This document shows positions 1-8,342 of a stretch of 11,802 nt of DNA, piece by piece. Source of the DNA: an uncultured Woeseiaceae bacterium (GTDB taxonomy: Bacteria; Pseudomonadota; Gammaproteobacteria; Woeseiales; Woeseiaceae). The translations under genes and the position numbers were made by a program. The stretch spans positions 1 through 11,802 of the forward strand of contig CAMYMP010000498.1 in NCBI GenBank assembly GCA_947259435.1, written 5' to 3'. The stretch's first letter is position 1. Every line of letters begins with the position of its first letter. The notes under the pieces are model-generated. The model made no database searches. It was not told where the DNA came from and saw only the letters and a program-made list of their open reading frames with translations.

Positions 1-2
1 GT

Positions 3-3000
3 GTCGACCTCGTGCCGGCGAATACGAGCTATGTGGTGGGCAGCACGACGCTGAACGGCATCGCAGTTGCCGATGCAAACGGAGGAAGCTCACCGTTGGC
101 GGCCGGCATTCCGGTCAATGCGCCAGAGGACCTGACGCCTGGCGTGATGAATACGGGTGTCGCGGATAATGTTGCGACAATCGTGTTCGATGTGAGTGTC
201 TATCCGGACGTACCTGACGGCACGATAATCTCGAATCAGGCGTTCGTCAGTGCGGTAGACAACGGCATTGCCGATCAGCCGTCCGACGATCCACGAACGC
301 CGCTTGCCGACGACCCGACGCGCGATGTGGTCGGTAACTACCCGCTGCTGTTCGCGCCGAAATCCGCTGCGCTGCAGGTGGATCTCGGCTCGCCTGGCAT
401 CGTTGATCCCGGTGACGTGCTGCGCTACACGATCACGATCTACAACAACGGTACCGTGCCGGCCACAGCAGCTGATCTCACTGACATGGTGCCGGCGGAT
501 ACGACCTACGTTGCCGATACCGTAACCCTGAACGGCCTGCCGGCCGGTCAGCCCGATGGCGGCGTGTTCCCGCTGATCGACGGTATCCCGGTCAGCTCTG
601 CCGACCTGACGCCACCTGTACCTGGTGATGGTGAGGGCATTCTGAGTCCCGGACAATCAGCCGTCGTCCAGTTCGACCTGCAGGTCAACGCCGGTGTGCT
701 GCCCGGAACGTTGATCACCAACCAGGCCGTGGTTTACAGCGCCGAGGTGCCGACGACATTGACCGACGGCGATGGCAATCCGGCCACGGGACCCGAGCCG
801 ACCGTCGTCGTCGTTGGCGATGTCCAGCAACTGTCGATCATCAAGGAAGTCTCCGTTGTGAACGGCGGGCCGGCGCTGCCGGGCGCCGAGCTCGAATACG
901 TCGTGACGGTCAGAAACGTCGGCGCGGTTCCGGCCTACTACGTCACGATCTACGACGACCTGGACATGGTCAACCCGGGCTACCTGAACTACGTCCCGGG
1001 CTCGGCGACGATGAACGGGCTGGCCGACGGTGTCGTTGTTGCCGGCACACTGATCACGGCCGATTACTTCAACGATTATGGTCCGCTGAATCCGGACGAG
1101 ATGATCACACTTCGGTTCCGGGCGATCATCAATCCGGCGCTTCTCGAAGGTACGACGATAACCAACACCGGGCAGGTGTCCTGGGACGACCCGCTGAAGT
1201 GGGCCGAGGCAAGTGTGTCGATCGACGTCGGCGCCATGCCGGATGCCGGCATGCTCAGCGGCAACGTCTGGCACGACGCGGACCATGACAATACGCCCGA
1301 TGGCGTCGAACGTCCGCTCGAGGGCTGGACCGTCGAGCTGCTGTTCAACGATCAGCCGATACGATCGATGCTGACCGACGTCGATGGCTACTACATCTTC
1401 ACCAACGTGACACCGAATTACGTTCCCGGCGAGACTTACTCGTTACGATTCAGTGCGCCGGGAGCCGTTGCGACAACCGCTTTGCTCGGGCAGACCGACT
1501 CCGACTTCACCGACGGTCAGCAGCGCATCGACGACATCGACGTCCAGGAAGGCAGTAACCTGCTCGCTCTGAACATGCCCGTCGATCCAAACGGTGTGAT
1601 CTACGATTCGGTGGCGCGCTCGCCGGTTGCGGGGGCGACGGTCTCGCTCGTCGATGTGCGCAACGGGACGGCCGTCCCGAGCAGCTGCTTCGACGATCCA
1701 AATCAGCAGGGTCAGCGTACCGTCGCGAACGGTTACTACAAGTTCGATATCAACTTCTCCGATCCTTCCTGTCCGAGCGGCCTGAATTATCTGATTCAGG
1801 TAGTGCCACCGGACAGCAGCTACGTGTCCGGCGTATCCGAGCTGATCCCGCCGACATCGGATCAGACCACGCTGCCCTTCAATGTGCCGGCCTGTCCGGG
1901 TTCGGCGAATGATGCCGTGCTCGCAACCGCGCAGACCTGCGAAGCGCAGCCGTCCGAGTTCGCGCCGCCGCCATCAGTTCCCGCCAGAAGCGCAGGCACG
2001 GCGTATCACTCGTTCCTGACGCTTGATGACACGCAGGTACCGGGCTCGTCGCAGCTGTTCAATAACCACATTCCCCTCGACCCGCGGCTCGATGGCGCGG
2101 TGGCGGTCACCAAGACGACACCGCTCTTGAATGTCAGTCGCGGCCAGATGGTGCCGTACGTGATTACCGTGAGTAACTCGTTCGGTGCTGACCTGCAGGA
2201 CGTGACGATCGTGGACCGCTTCCCGGCCGGCTTCCGTTACGTCGAAGGTTCCGCGCGGTTCGATGACGTCGAGACCGAGCCGGCAGTCGTCGGCCGCGAA
2301 CTGATCTGGTCGAACCTCTCTCTGGCCACGGATGGCCGGCATACGATCAAACTGCTGTTGGCGGTCGGTGCCGGTGTCACCGAAGGCGAATTCGTTAATC
2401 GTGCACAAGCGGTCAACTCGGTCTCCGGCACGGTCATGTCCGAGGAAGCAGAGGCAACGGTGCGTCTCGTGCCCGATCCGACTTTCGACTGCACCGACGT
2501 GACCGGCAAGGTATTCGACGACATCAACCGCAACGGCTACCAGGATGGTGACGAGGCGGGGCTCGCAGGCGTGCGCCTCGTAACGGCACGAGGCCTGGCT
2601 GCGAAGACGGACACGCACGGCCGCTACCACATTACCTGTGCGATCACGCCGCACGAGAGTCGGGGCAGTAACTTCGTTCTGAAGCTCGACGACCGGACTC
2701 TGCCGAGTGGATTCCGCGCCTCGACCCGGCCAGTGCAAGTCCAGCGAGCGACACGTGGTAAGGCGTTGCGCATCAATTTCGGCGCGTCGATCCATCGCGT
2801 CGTTGGTCTCGACATGGCCGATGCGGTTTTCGAGCCGGGTTCCACCGAAATGCGCGATCTGTGGCGAGGTCGGATCGATCTGCTGCTGCAGGAATTACAG
2901 ACGGGGCCCGCCGTGCTGCGGCTGTCCTATGTTGCCGACGTCGAGTCCGAGGCGCTCGTCGAGCAACGCCTGGATGCAATGAAAGAACAAATCATGGCCG

Positions 3001-3101
3001 CATGGCAAGACCTGAACTGCTGCTATGAACTCGTTATCGAGCCTGAGATTCACTGGCGACTCGGAGCGCCGCCAGATAAACCGAGAAAGGTGAGCCAATG
3101 A
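3..3101 (+). CDS. DUF11/SdrD_B repeat surface protein, 5' end missing
   Basis: The gene is partial: the frame is open from base 3, and codons before the GTG at 12 (V-D-L) continue the repeat, so the true start lies outside the window. Numbering from that GTG, I see a partial DUF11 repeat (1 to about 105), full DUF11 repeats (about 113-268, 272-407, 694-820), an SdrD_B-like domain (about 414-525), a Cna_B-like region (about 527-690) and a second SdrD_B domain (about 829-925). The second SdrD_B has the acidic motif DDINRNGYQDGDEAGL (836-851), likely Ca2+-binding. DUF11 hallmarks recur, such as VPADTTYV and YVPGSATMNG. Residues 932-1015 resemble a shortened OmpA-like fold. Families of this kind form extended extracellular stalks or adhesins; that role is inferred here. 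The stop overlaps the next gene's ATG (ATGA), so the two are translationally coupled. No LPXTG or membrane anchor is seen, so attachment probably depends on a partner. Confidence 0.93.
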   Translation, partial: VDLVPANTSYVVGSTTLNGIAVADANGGSSPLAAGIPVNAPEDLTPGVMNTGVADNVATIVFDVSVYPDVPDGTIISNQAFVSAVDNGIADQPSDDPRTPLADDPTRDVVGNYPLLFAPKSAALQVDLGSPGIVDPGDVLRYTITIYNNGTVPATAADLTDMVPADTTYVADTVTLNGLPAGQPDGGVFPLIDGIPVSSADLTPPVPGDGEGILSPGQSAVVQFDLQVNAGVLPGTLITNQAVVYSAEVPTTLTDGDGNPATGPEPTVVVVGDVQQLSIIKEVSVVNGGPALPGAELEYVVTVRNVGAVPAYYVTIYDDLDMVNPGYLNYVPGSATMNGLADGVVVAGTLITADYFNDYGPLNPDEMITLRFRAIINPALLEGTTITNTGQVSWDDPLKWAEASVSIDVGAMPDAGMLSGNVWHDADHDNTPDGVERPLEGWTVELLFNDQPIRSMLTDVDGYYIFTNVTPNYVPGETYSLRFSAPGAVATTALLGQTDSDFTDGQQRIDDIDVQEGSNLLALNMPVDPNGVIYDSVARSPVAGATVSLVDVRNGTAVPSSCFDDPNQQGQRTVANGYYKFDINFSDPSCPSGLNYLIQVVPPDSSYVSGVSELIPPTSDQTTLPFNVPACPGSANDAVLATAQTCEAQPSEFAPPPSVPARSAGTAYHSFLTLDDTQVPGSSQLFNNHIPLDPRLDGAVAVTKTTPLLNVSRGQMVPYVITVSNSFGADLQDVTIVDRFPAGFRYVEGSARFDDVETEPAVVGRELIWSNLSLATDGRHTIKLLLAVGAGVTEGEFVNRAQAVNSVSGTVMSEEAEATVRLVPDPTFDCTDVTGKVFDDINRNGYQDGDEAGLAGVRLVTARGLAAKTDTHGRYHITCAITPHESRGSNFVLKLDDRTLPSGFRASTRPVQVQRATRGKALRINFGASIHRVVGLDMADAVFEPGSTEMRDLWRGRIDLLLQELQTGPAVLRLSYVADVESEALVEQRLDAMKEQIMAAWQDLNCCYELVIEPEIHWRLGAPPDKPRKVSQ
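2805..3056 (+). other. Degenerate OmpA-like module at the C terminus of the DUF11 protein
   Basis: Residues about 932-1015 (numbered from the GTG at 12) read ADAVFEPGSTEM, then an amphipathic helix, LRLSYVADVE, a second helix and a final strand YELVIEPEIHW. This lines up by eye with the OmpA-like repeats of the next gene: a strand ending RFDSEAIDV, a helix, then FVGYSDDV. The Asp of YVAD (D976) falls where the diaminopimelate-contacting Asp sits in OmpA. The YGDxxGLS insertion and the NRRVEVE motif are missing. It may be a vestigial or specialised peptidoglycan- or partner-binding domain. This rests on eye alignment only. Confidence 0.5.
3087..3101 (+). promoter_or_regulatory. Ribosome binding site and ATGA start/stop overlap
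   Basis: AAGGTGA (3087-3093) lies four bases before the ATG at 3098. That ATG overlaps the TGA of the upstream gene (3099-3101). The arrangement fixes the start of the downstream gene and points to translational coupling within one transcript. Confidence 0.75.
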
Positions 3102-6100
3102 ACGTCTTAAACAGGATTGCTTATCTGTCCATATTGTGCGCGATGCCGACATCGCTGTTGTTCGGTGCGACCAATGTCGACGAGGCGCTCATCGGCGAGG
3201 CTGTCGAGCGCCACTTGACTGATGACGAACCGTTCAAGCAATGGGTGCAGGATCCGGATCGTGTCGCCGAAGAAATGGGCGATACCATCGAGACGCGCGA
3301 AGCCGTCACCGATGGGCTCGAGACCGTCAAACTCAGTAACCTGGTCCCGCCAATTCGCTTCGAATCCGGCGTTGCGAACATACCGGACACGACCGTCGAA
3401 TCGCTTGGTGCCATTCTCGGTCGCATGCGCGATCGCATCAACGTGCGCCTGCACCTGATCGGTCATGCAGACAACAGGCCGCTATCCTATGAGCTCCAGC
3501 AGGTTTACGGCGATAACGGCGGCCTGTCGCGTGAGCGAGCGGGCAAGGTTGCAGAGCACTTTCAGACGGCACTTGCCCTGCCGCCCGAGGCAATATCTTA
3601 CGAATGGGCCGGTGACATGGATCCGGTCGCATCGAACCTGACCGAGGCGGGTCGTGCGCAAAATCGTCGAGTCGAAGTCGAGGTCTGGTACGACGAGGTG
3701 GTCGAACGGCTGGCGCTGGAGGAGTTCCTGGTACCGCACGAAATCAAACGCGTGAAAGTGTGCCGCATGGAAACGGTTTGCAAACTTCGCTATGTCGAAG
3801 GGCATGCTCACCGGGCCCGGGTTCAGAATCTGATTGCGCCGCTGCGTTTCGATTCCGAGGCCATCGATGTCGACGATGATTTCGTTGAGCGTGTCCAACA
3901 GGCGCTGGAAAACCTGAGTGAAAAACAGAACGTCGTCGTCAAATTTGTCGGTTACAGCGACGATGTGCCGCTGACAGGGAGAACCGAGCGCATTTACGGT
4001 GACCATGTCGGATTGTCGAAAGCGCGTGCGCGGCGCGTTGCATTGGCCGTGCAGGACAGCCTGAATCTCCCGACCTACGCGATCGAGAGCGATGGCCGTG
4101 GTTCGGACAGGCCGATTGGTTCCAACCAGACACCGCGCGGTCGTGCATTGAATCGTCGCGTCGAAGTCGAATTCTGGTATGACGATCCGCTACAGGAATT
4201 GCCCGATGAGCCGCAGTTGTGTCCCGAGGATGCCGGTGCCGAAGTCGTGACACGGGTTTACGATCCGCCATGGGGTCGTATCGCGGATCTCGACTTCGCC
4301 GACGGAAAGCCTCTGGTGCCATCAGGCTATGCCGACGATCTGGCCCGGGCGCTGGCGGACGTCGCCGACAAGACCAACCCGCGGCTGCGGTTCGTCGGCT
4401 ACACGCGCAACGAGCGGCTGCAGCGACGGACTGCATCTGTCTACGGGGACGACATCGGCCTGTCTGCATCGCGCGCCCGCCGGGCGATGGAGTTGGTCGC
4501 GCTGGATGCCAAACTCGAGATGGCGAAGACTGAATTCGAGGGCCGCGGTTACGTGCACTCCGACGACGTTGTAAACGCCGGCTTCATTCAGGGCGAGACG
4601 TCGCATGTTGCGGTTCAGGTCGTCTACGATGAACTGGCCGTTCTTGATGACTACGAGGGTGTCGATATCACTCGGGTGACGCGCGAGCTTAGTCCCGAGA
4701 ACCCGCTCGGCCTCAATCTGATGCGCATCACCGTCGATGGTGAACCGATCGACGACCCGAAGAGAAGTTCATCGGACATCCAGCGCTGCACGGACGTTGC
4801 GTTCGAAAAAGCCGATATCCGGTTCGGCTACGACAATCTTCGCTCCTCTCCTAGACTCAGTGTCGCGGCAAAACCTGAACGCATTGCGCTGTCGAAAATG
4901 CTGCAGTTCGGGCCGGGACTGTCACCTGCGGACGTCTGGGTGCAGACGACGGCAACACCGGTGCAGTTCAGAATGTATACGAACTATTCGTACTTTATCG
5001 ACCGTGCCGAAATCCGGGTTTTTGCAAACGGCCAGTCGATCGAGTCCGAGCCACTCGACGTGATCAAGATCGGTGTCGACGGTATTGCCACATGGAATCC
5101 GGTGTTGGCCGAGATCAACGGTCCCGTGTTCGAGCTCGCATACGTATTGCGCGCTTACGGCACGGACGGCAATTTTGATGAAACTAACGCGCAGCCGCTT
5201 TGGGTCGTCTACAACACACTCGATGAAACGGAAGACGGCGACGAAGCGCCTCGAAAAGATCCCGATCCGGAACTGTTGGCCGCCTACGGCGAAAACGGCT
5301 TAAGCGTCCACAATATTGGACTGAGCAGCGGCACGGTCAGCGTGCGTGGCAATGGCATTTCGCCGGAACAGGACGTTTGGATTGCGGGGCGCCCGATTCC
5401 GATTGATAAGAGCGGCAGCTTCGTCACCGAAGAGATTCTGCCCGAGGGGGCACATACCGTCGAAGTCGCCGTCGTCGACAAGGAAGGCAGCGGTGAGCTG
5501 TATCTCCGTGATCTCGAGTTCAAGGAGAAGGACTGGTTCTACGTCGGTATGGCCGATCTTACGCTCGCCGAGAATTCCGCGAGCGGTCCGATCGACCTGC
5601 TTCAAGGCGAAAACTCCGACTACGACTATGACTCCAATATCGACGGACGACTCGCGTTCTTTGTTAACGGAAAATTCGGCGATCACTGGAAACTGACCGC
5701 GAGCGCCGATACCAGAGAAGGATCGCTGGATAACATTTTCAGCAACTTCATGGACAAGTCGCCCGATCAGTTATTCCGGCGCATGGATCCCGACTATTAC
5801 TATCCGACCTTCGGTGACGACGCGACCGTTGAAGAGATGGCACCGAGCATGGGCAGGTTTTACGTCCGTCTCGGCAAGAACGACGATTACGGTCAGTGGG
5901 GCAATTTCAAGATCGCCTACATGAATAATGAGCTCGCACAGGTTGACCGAGGCCTGTACGGCGCGAACGTGCACTACCAGTCCGAGGCAACGACGGACTT
6001 CGGCGAACGCCGTCTGGCTGTAGACGCTTTTGCGGCTGAGCCGGGTACGATTGCAAGCCGCGAAGAATTCCGGGGCACGGGCGGGTCTCTGTATTTCCTG

Positions 6101-8224
6101 CAACGCCAGGACATTCTCGCCGGCTCGGAGCGCGTGCGCATCGAGTTACGCGATAAGGTTTCAGGGGTCGTCACCGGTGTGCTCAATCTCACGCCTGCTT
6201 TGGACTACGATGTCGATTACCTGCAAGGCCGCATTCTCCTTGCCGAGCCGCTCGCGTCGATCGCCACCGACAACCTGCTCGTACGCAGCGGCTCCGTTTC
6301 CGGAGACGAGGCACATCTGGTTGTCCGTTATGAGTACACGCCTGGATTTGACGATATCGATGCGCTCTCTACCGGCGGCCAGGCACACTACTGGATCGGT
6401 GATCACGTAAAACTCGGCGCAACCGCGAACGTGAATGAACAGGATGACACTGACAGCAGTCTGCAAGCCGCCGACCTGACGTTTCGGTGGACGGCGGGTT
6501 CCTGGGTGAAGGTACAGCAAGCGCGGAGCGAAGGTCTGGTCGCCCTGCCGCAGATCTCCGACGATGGCGGGTTCGAATTCAATGGCTACGATCCGGCGTC
6601 GTTCGTCAACGCGGAGGCGGATGCTAATCGTGCCGATATCAGTATTGGCTTCAAGGATTTCGTCAGCTTCAGCGATGGCGCGTTAACGATGTATGTGCAG
6701 GAAGCCGATGCGGGTTATTCGGCGCCGGGCATGACCGCGCTTACCGAGACAAAAACCTATGGCGGCACCTTCAGCTTGCCAGTCGGCGAGCGTTTCTCGC
6801 TTGGCGCCAAAGTCGACCACCGAGTTCAGGAGCAGGGCATTGAAACACAGGCTCAGGAGTTAAACGTCGGCTACAGCTTCGGCGAGCACTGGGATCTGAA
6901 GGCCGGTTATCGGAAGGACGAGCGCATCGACGGCTCGATCATTGTGCCGCTGACACAAGAACAGGGTGAGCGAGTCGATGCAATCCTGCAGCTGGGTTAC
7001 GACGCCAAGTCGACCTGGGATGCGTATGTCTTCACACAGGATACGCTATCGACAACAGGCGATCGGCGCGAGAATGGGCGCTTCGGCGTCGGCGGATCGT
7101 ATCGGATCAATGAAAAGTTCAGCATCGAGGCCGAGTTTTCGGACGGCGATCTCGGCGCGGGCGGCCGGATGGGCACGAACTACGCCCATTCCGATCATAC
7201 GAGCATGTACCTCAATTACGCTCTCGAGAATGAGCGCACCGATAACGGCTTACCCAGCGGGCGAGGCAGTGAGGGCAATCTCGTCGCTGGTATTAAGTCA
7301 CGCATCGCGGACAGCACGAGCGTATTCCTGGAAGAGCGATACCAGCATAACGAGACGATGACCGGACTGACGCATGGCACCGGGATCACATTCGCGCCGA
7401 CGCAGAAGTGGAGTCTGGGCATCACGACCGACATAGGCACTCTGCAGGACATACAGACCGGCGCCGAGACTGAACGCCTTGCCAGCGGAGTGCAGATCGG
7501 TTTTGCGACGGATGACCTGCAGATATCGAGTGGCATCGAGTATCGCAATGACGATGCGCAGCAGCTGGATCTGAGCAGTACGGAAAGAAAGACATGGCTG
7601 TTCCGCAACAGCCTTAAATATCAGATCAGCCCAGCGGCACGCTTGCTTGGGAAACTGAATCACTCCGAGAGTGAGAGTTCGCTTGGGACATTTTACGACG
7701 GCGGATTTACCGAGGCCGTTTTTGGTTACGCTTATCGACCGGTCCGCCACGACCGCCTCAATGCGCTCGTCAAATATACGTACTTCTACAACGTCCCGAC
7801 GACCGATCAGCTTAGCTTGCAGAACATTTCTGCGGAATTCATACAGAAGAGTCACATAGCGGCGGTTGACGTTAGCTACGACATTACGCCGAATCTCTCG
7901 ATCGGCGGCAAATACGCCTACCGCCTGGGCCAAATCAGCCTTGATCGGGACAACCCCGAGTTTTTCGATAACAATGCGAGCCTCTACGTCATCCGTGGCG
8001 ACTACCGCTTCCGCGAGAACTGGGAACTGCTGGTGGAAGGTCGGCTGCTCGATTTGTCGGATCTGAACGAGCATCGTAGCGGCGCGCTGGCCGCGATCTC
8101 GCGTTACCTCGGCGACCATCTGAAAATCGGCCTTGGCTACAACTTCACCGACTTTTCCGATGACCTGACGGATCTCAGCTTCGATCACCAGGGTGTCTTC
8201 CTCAATGTGACTGGGTCGATGTAG
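3098..8224 (+). CDS. Large outer-membrane beta-barrel protein with three tandem OmpA-like domains
   Basis: A 1708-residue envelope protein. Residues 1-24 form a Sec-type signal peptide (hydrophobic run to FGA). Three OmpA/MotB C-terminal-like domains follow at about 81-200, 243-363 and 393-512. Repeats 1 and 2 keep the Asp (D125, D288), the Arg (R147, R310) and the NRRVEVE end typical of peptidoglycan binding; repeat 3 has R437 in place of the Asp and lacks NRRVEVE. Beta-rich, Ig-like linkers cover about 600-705 and 735-806. From about 845 to the end the sequence is amphipathic beta-strands with aromatic girdles and G/N/D turns, as expected of an outer-membrane barrel with many strands. Residues 1034-1051 carry a DYDVDYLQGRILLAEP motif that, from memory, resembles one recurring in large outer-membrane proteins. 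Probable role: barrel anchored to the cell wall that holds or exports the repeat protein encoded just upstream. Family name and function are not established. The last residue is Met, not the usual Phe/Trp. Confidence 0.93.
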   Translation: MNVLNRIAYLSILCAMPTSLLFGATNVDEALIGEAVERHLTDDEPFKQWVQDPDRVAEEMGDTIETREAVTDGLETVKLSNLVPPIRFESGVANIPDTTVESLGAILGRMRDRINVRLHLIGHADNRPLSYELQQVYGDNGGLSRERAGKVAEHFQTALALPPEAISYEWAGDMDPVASNLTEAGRAQNRRVEVEVWYDEVVERLALEEFLVPHEIKRVKVCRMETVCKLRYVEGHAHRARVQNLIAPLRFDSEAIDVDDDFVERVQQALENLSEKQNVVVKFVGYSDDVPLTGRTERIYGDHVGLSKARARRVALAVQDSLNLPTYAIESDGRGSDRPIGSNQTPRGRALNRRVEVEFWYDDPLQELPDEPQLCPEDAGAEVVTRVYDPPWGRIADLDFADGKPLVPSGYADDLARALADVADKTNPRLRFVGYTRNERLQRRTASVYGDDIGLSASRARRAMELVALDAKLEMAKTEFEGRGYVHSDDVVNAGFIQGETSHVAVQVVYDELAVLDDYEGVDITRVTRELSPENPLGLNLMRITVDGEPIDDPKRSSSDIQRCTDVAFEKADIRFGYDNLRSSPRLSVAAKPERIALSKMLQFGPGLSPADVWVQTTATPVQFRMYTNYSYFIDRAEIRVFANGQSIESEPLDVIKIGVDGIATWNPVLAEINGPVFELAYVLRAYGTDGNFDETNAQPLWVVYNTLDETEDGDEAPRKDPDPELLAAYGENGLSVHNIGLSSGTVSVRGNGISPEQDVWIAGRPIPIDKSGSFVTEEILPEGAHTVEVAVVDKEGSGELYLRDLEFKEKDWFYVGMADLTLAENSASGPIDLLQGENSDYDYDSNIDGRLAFFVNGKFGDHWKLTASADTREGSLDNIFSNFMDKSPDQLFRRMDPDYYYPTFGDDATVEEMAPSMGRFYVRLGKNDDYGQWGNFKIAYMNNELAQVDRGLYGANVHYQSEATTDFGERRLAVDAFAAEPGTIASREEFRGTGGSLYFLQRQDILAGSERVRIELRDKVSGVVTGVLNLTPALDYDVDYLQGRILLAEPLASIATDNLLVRSGSVSGDEAHLVVRYEYTPGFDDIDALSTGGQAHYWIGDHVKLGATANVNEQDDTDSSLQAADLTFRWTAGSWVKVQQARSEGLVALPQISDDGGFEFNGYDPASFVNAEADANRADISIGFKDFVSFSDGALTMYVQEADAGYSAPGMTALTETKTYGGTFSLPVGERFSLGAKVDHRVQEQGIETQAQELNVGYSFGEHWDLKAGYRKDERIDGSIIVPLTQEQGERVDAILQLGYDAKSTWDAYVFTQDTLSTTGDRRENGRFGVGGSYRINEKFSIEAEFSDGDLGAGGRMGTNYAHSDHTSMYLNYALENERTDNGLPSGRGSEGNLVAGIKSRIADSTSVFLEERYQHNETMTGLTHGTGITFAPTQKWSLGITTDIGTLQDIQTGAETERLASGVQIGFATDDLQISSGIEYRNDDAQQLDLSSTERKTWLFRNSLKYQISPAARLLGKLNHSESESSLGTFYDGGFTEAVFGYAYRPVRHDRLNALVKYTYFYNVPTTDQLSLQNISAEFIQKSHIAAVDVSYDITPNLSIGGKYAYRLGQISLDRDNPEFFDNNASLYVIRGDYRFRENWELLVEGRLLDLSDLNEHRSGALAAISRYLGDHLKIGLGYNFTDFSDDLTDLSFDHQGVFLNVTGSM
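3338..4633 (+). repeat. Three diverged tandem OmpA-like domain repeats (protein-level)
   Basis: Each repeat encodes about 120 residues: nt 3338-3697, 3824-4186 and 4274-4633. Shared landmarks are a first strand (RFES, RFDS, LDFA), G[HY]xx for the Asp loop, a [VI]YGDxxGLSxxRA motif (residues 136-148, 299-311, 448-460) and a closing strand ending in YD[ED]. The Asp-loop position to the conserved Arg is 22 residues in all three, against 15 in E. coli OmpA. DNA identity between copies is too low for a recent duplication. Confidence 0.85.
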
Positions 8225-8240
8225 ACGCTGAGGTCGTTGA

Positions 8241-8260
8241 GGAACCGGCGAAGCGGGTCC
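8241..8260 (+). other. Imperfect stem-loop after the barrel gene
   Basis: GGAACCGGCGAAGCGGGTCC can fold as GGA-CC-GC / GC-GG-TCC around a GAA loop, with a bulged A and a G-G mismatch, 17 bases after the stop. No U-tract follows, so it is at best a weak or factor-assisted terminator or a 3' mRNA-stabilising hairpin for the preceding operon. The rest of 8225-8342 holds the upstream region of the next gene and nothing else I can support. Confidence 0.25.
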
Positions 8261-8342
8261 ATTCTGCCCCTGGCCACCAATCATTTCAAAATGTATTCCT
8301 TCAAAAGCGCCAATCCGTAGAATAGGGCGCAGGAGGCTGTGC

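Noticed and set aside
1974..2795. A 273-codon minus-strand open frame inside the DUF11/SdrD_B gene
   Set aside because: The product is Arg/His-rich and featureless, as expected of an antisense shadow, while the plus frame has clear DUF11 and SdrD_B motifs.
3128..3145. Lipobox at Cys14 of the barrel protein signal peptide
   Set aside because: The residues before Cys (S-I-L) do not fit the lipobox, which needs a small residue at -1; a Sec signal peptide for a barrel protein fits better.
3338..4633. Recent tandem DNA duplication of the OmpA repeats
   Set aside because: Shared landmarks are at protein level only; nucleotide sequences differ too much for a recent event.
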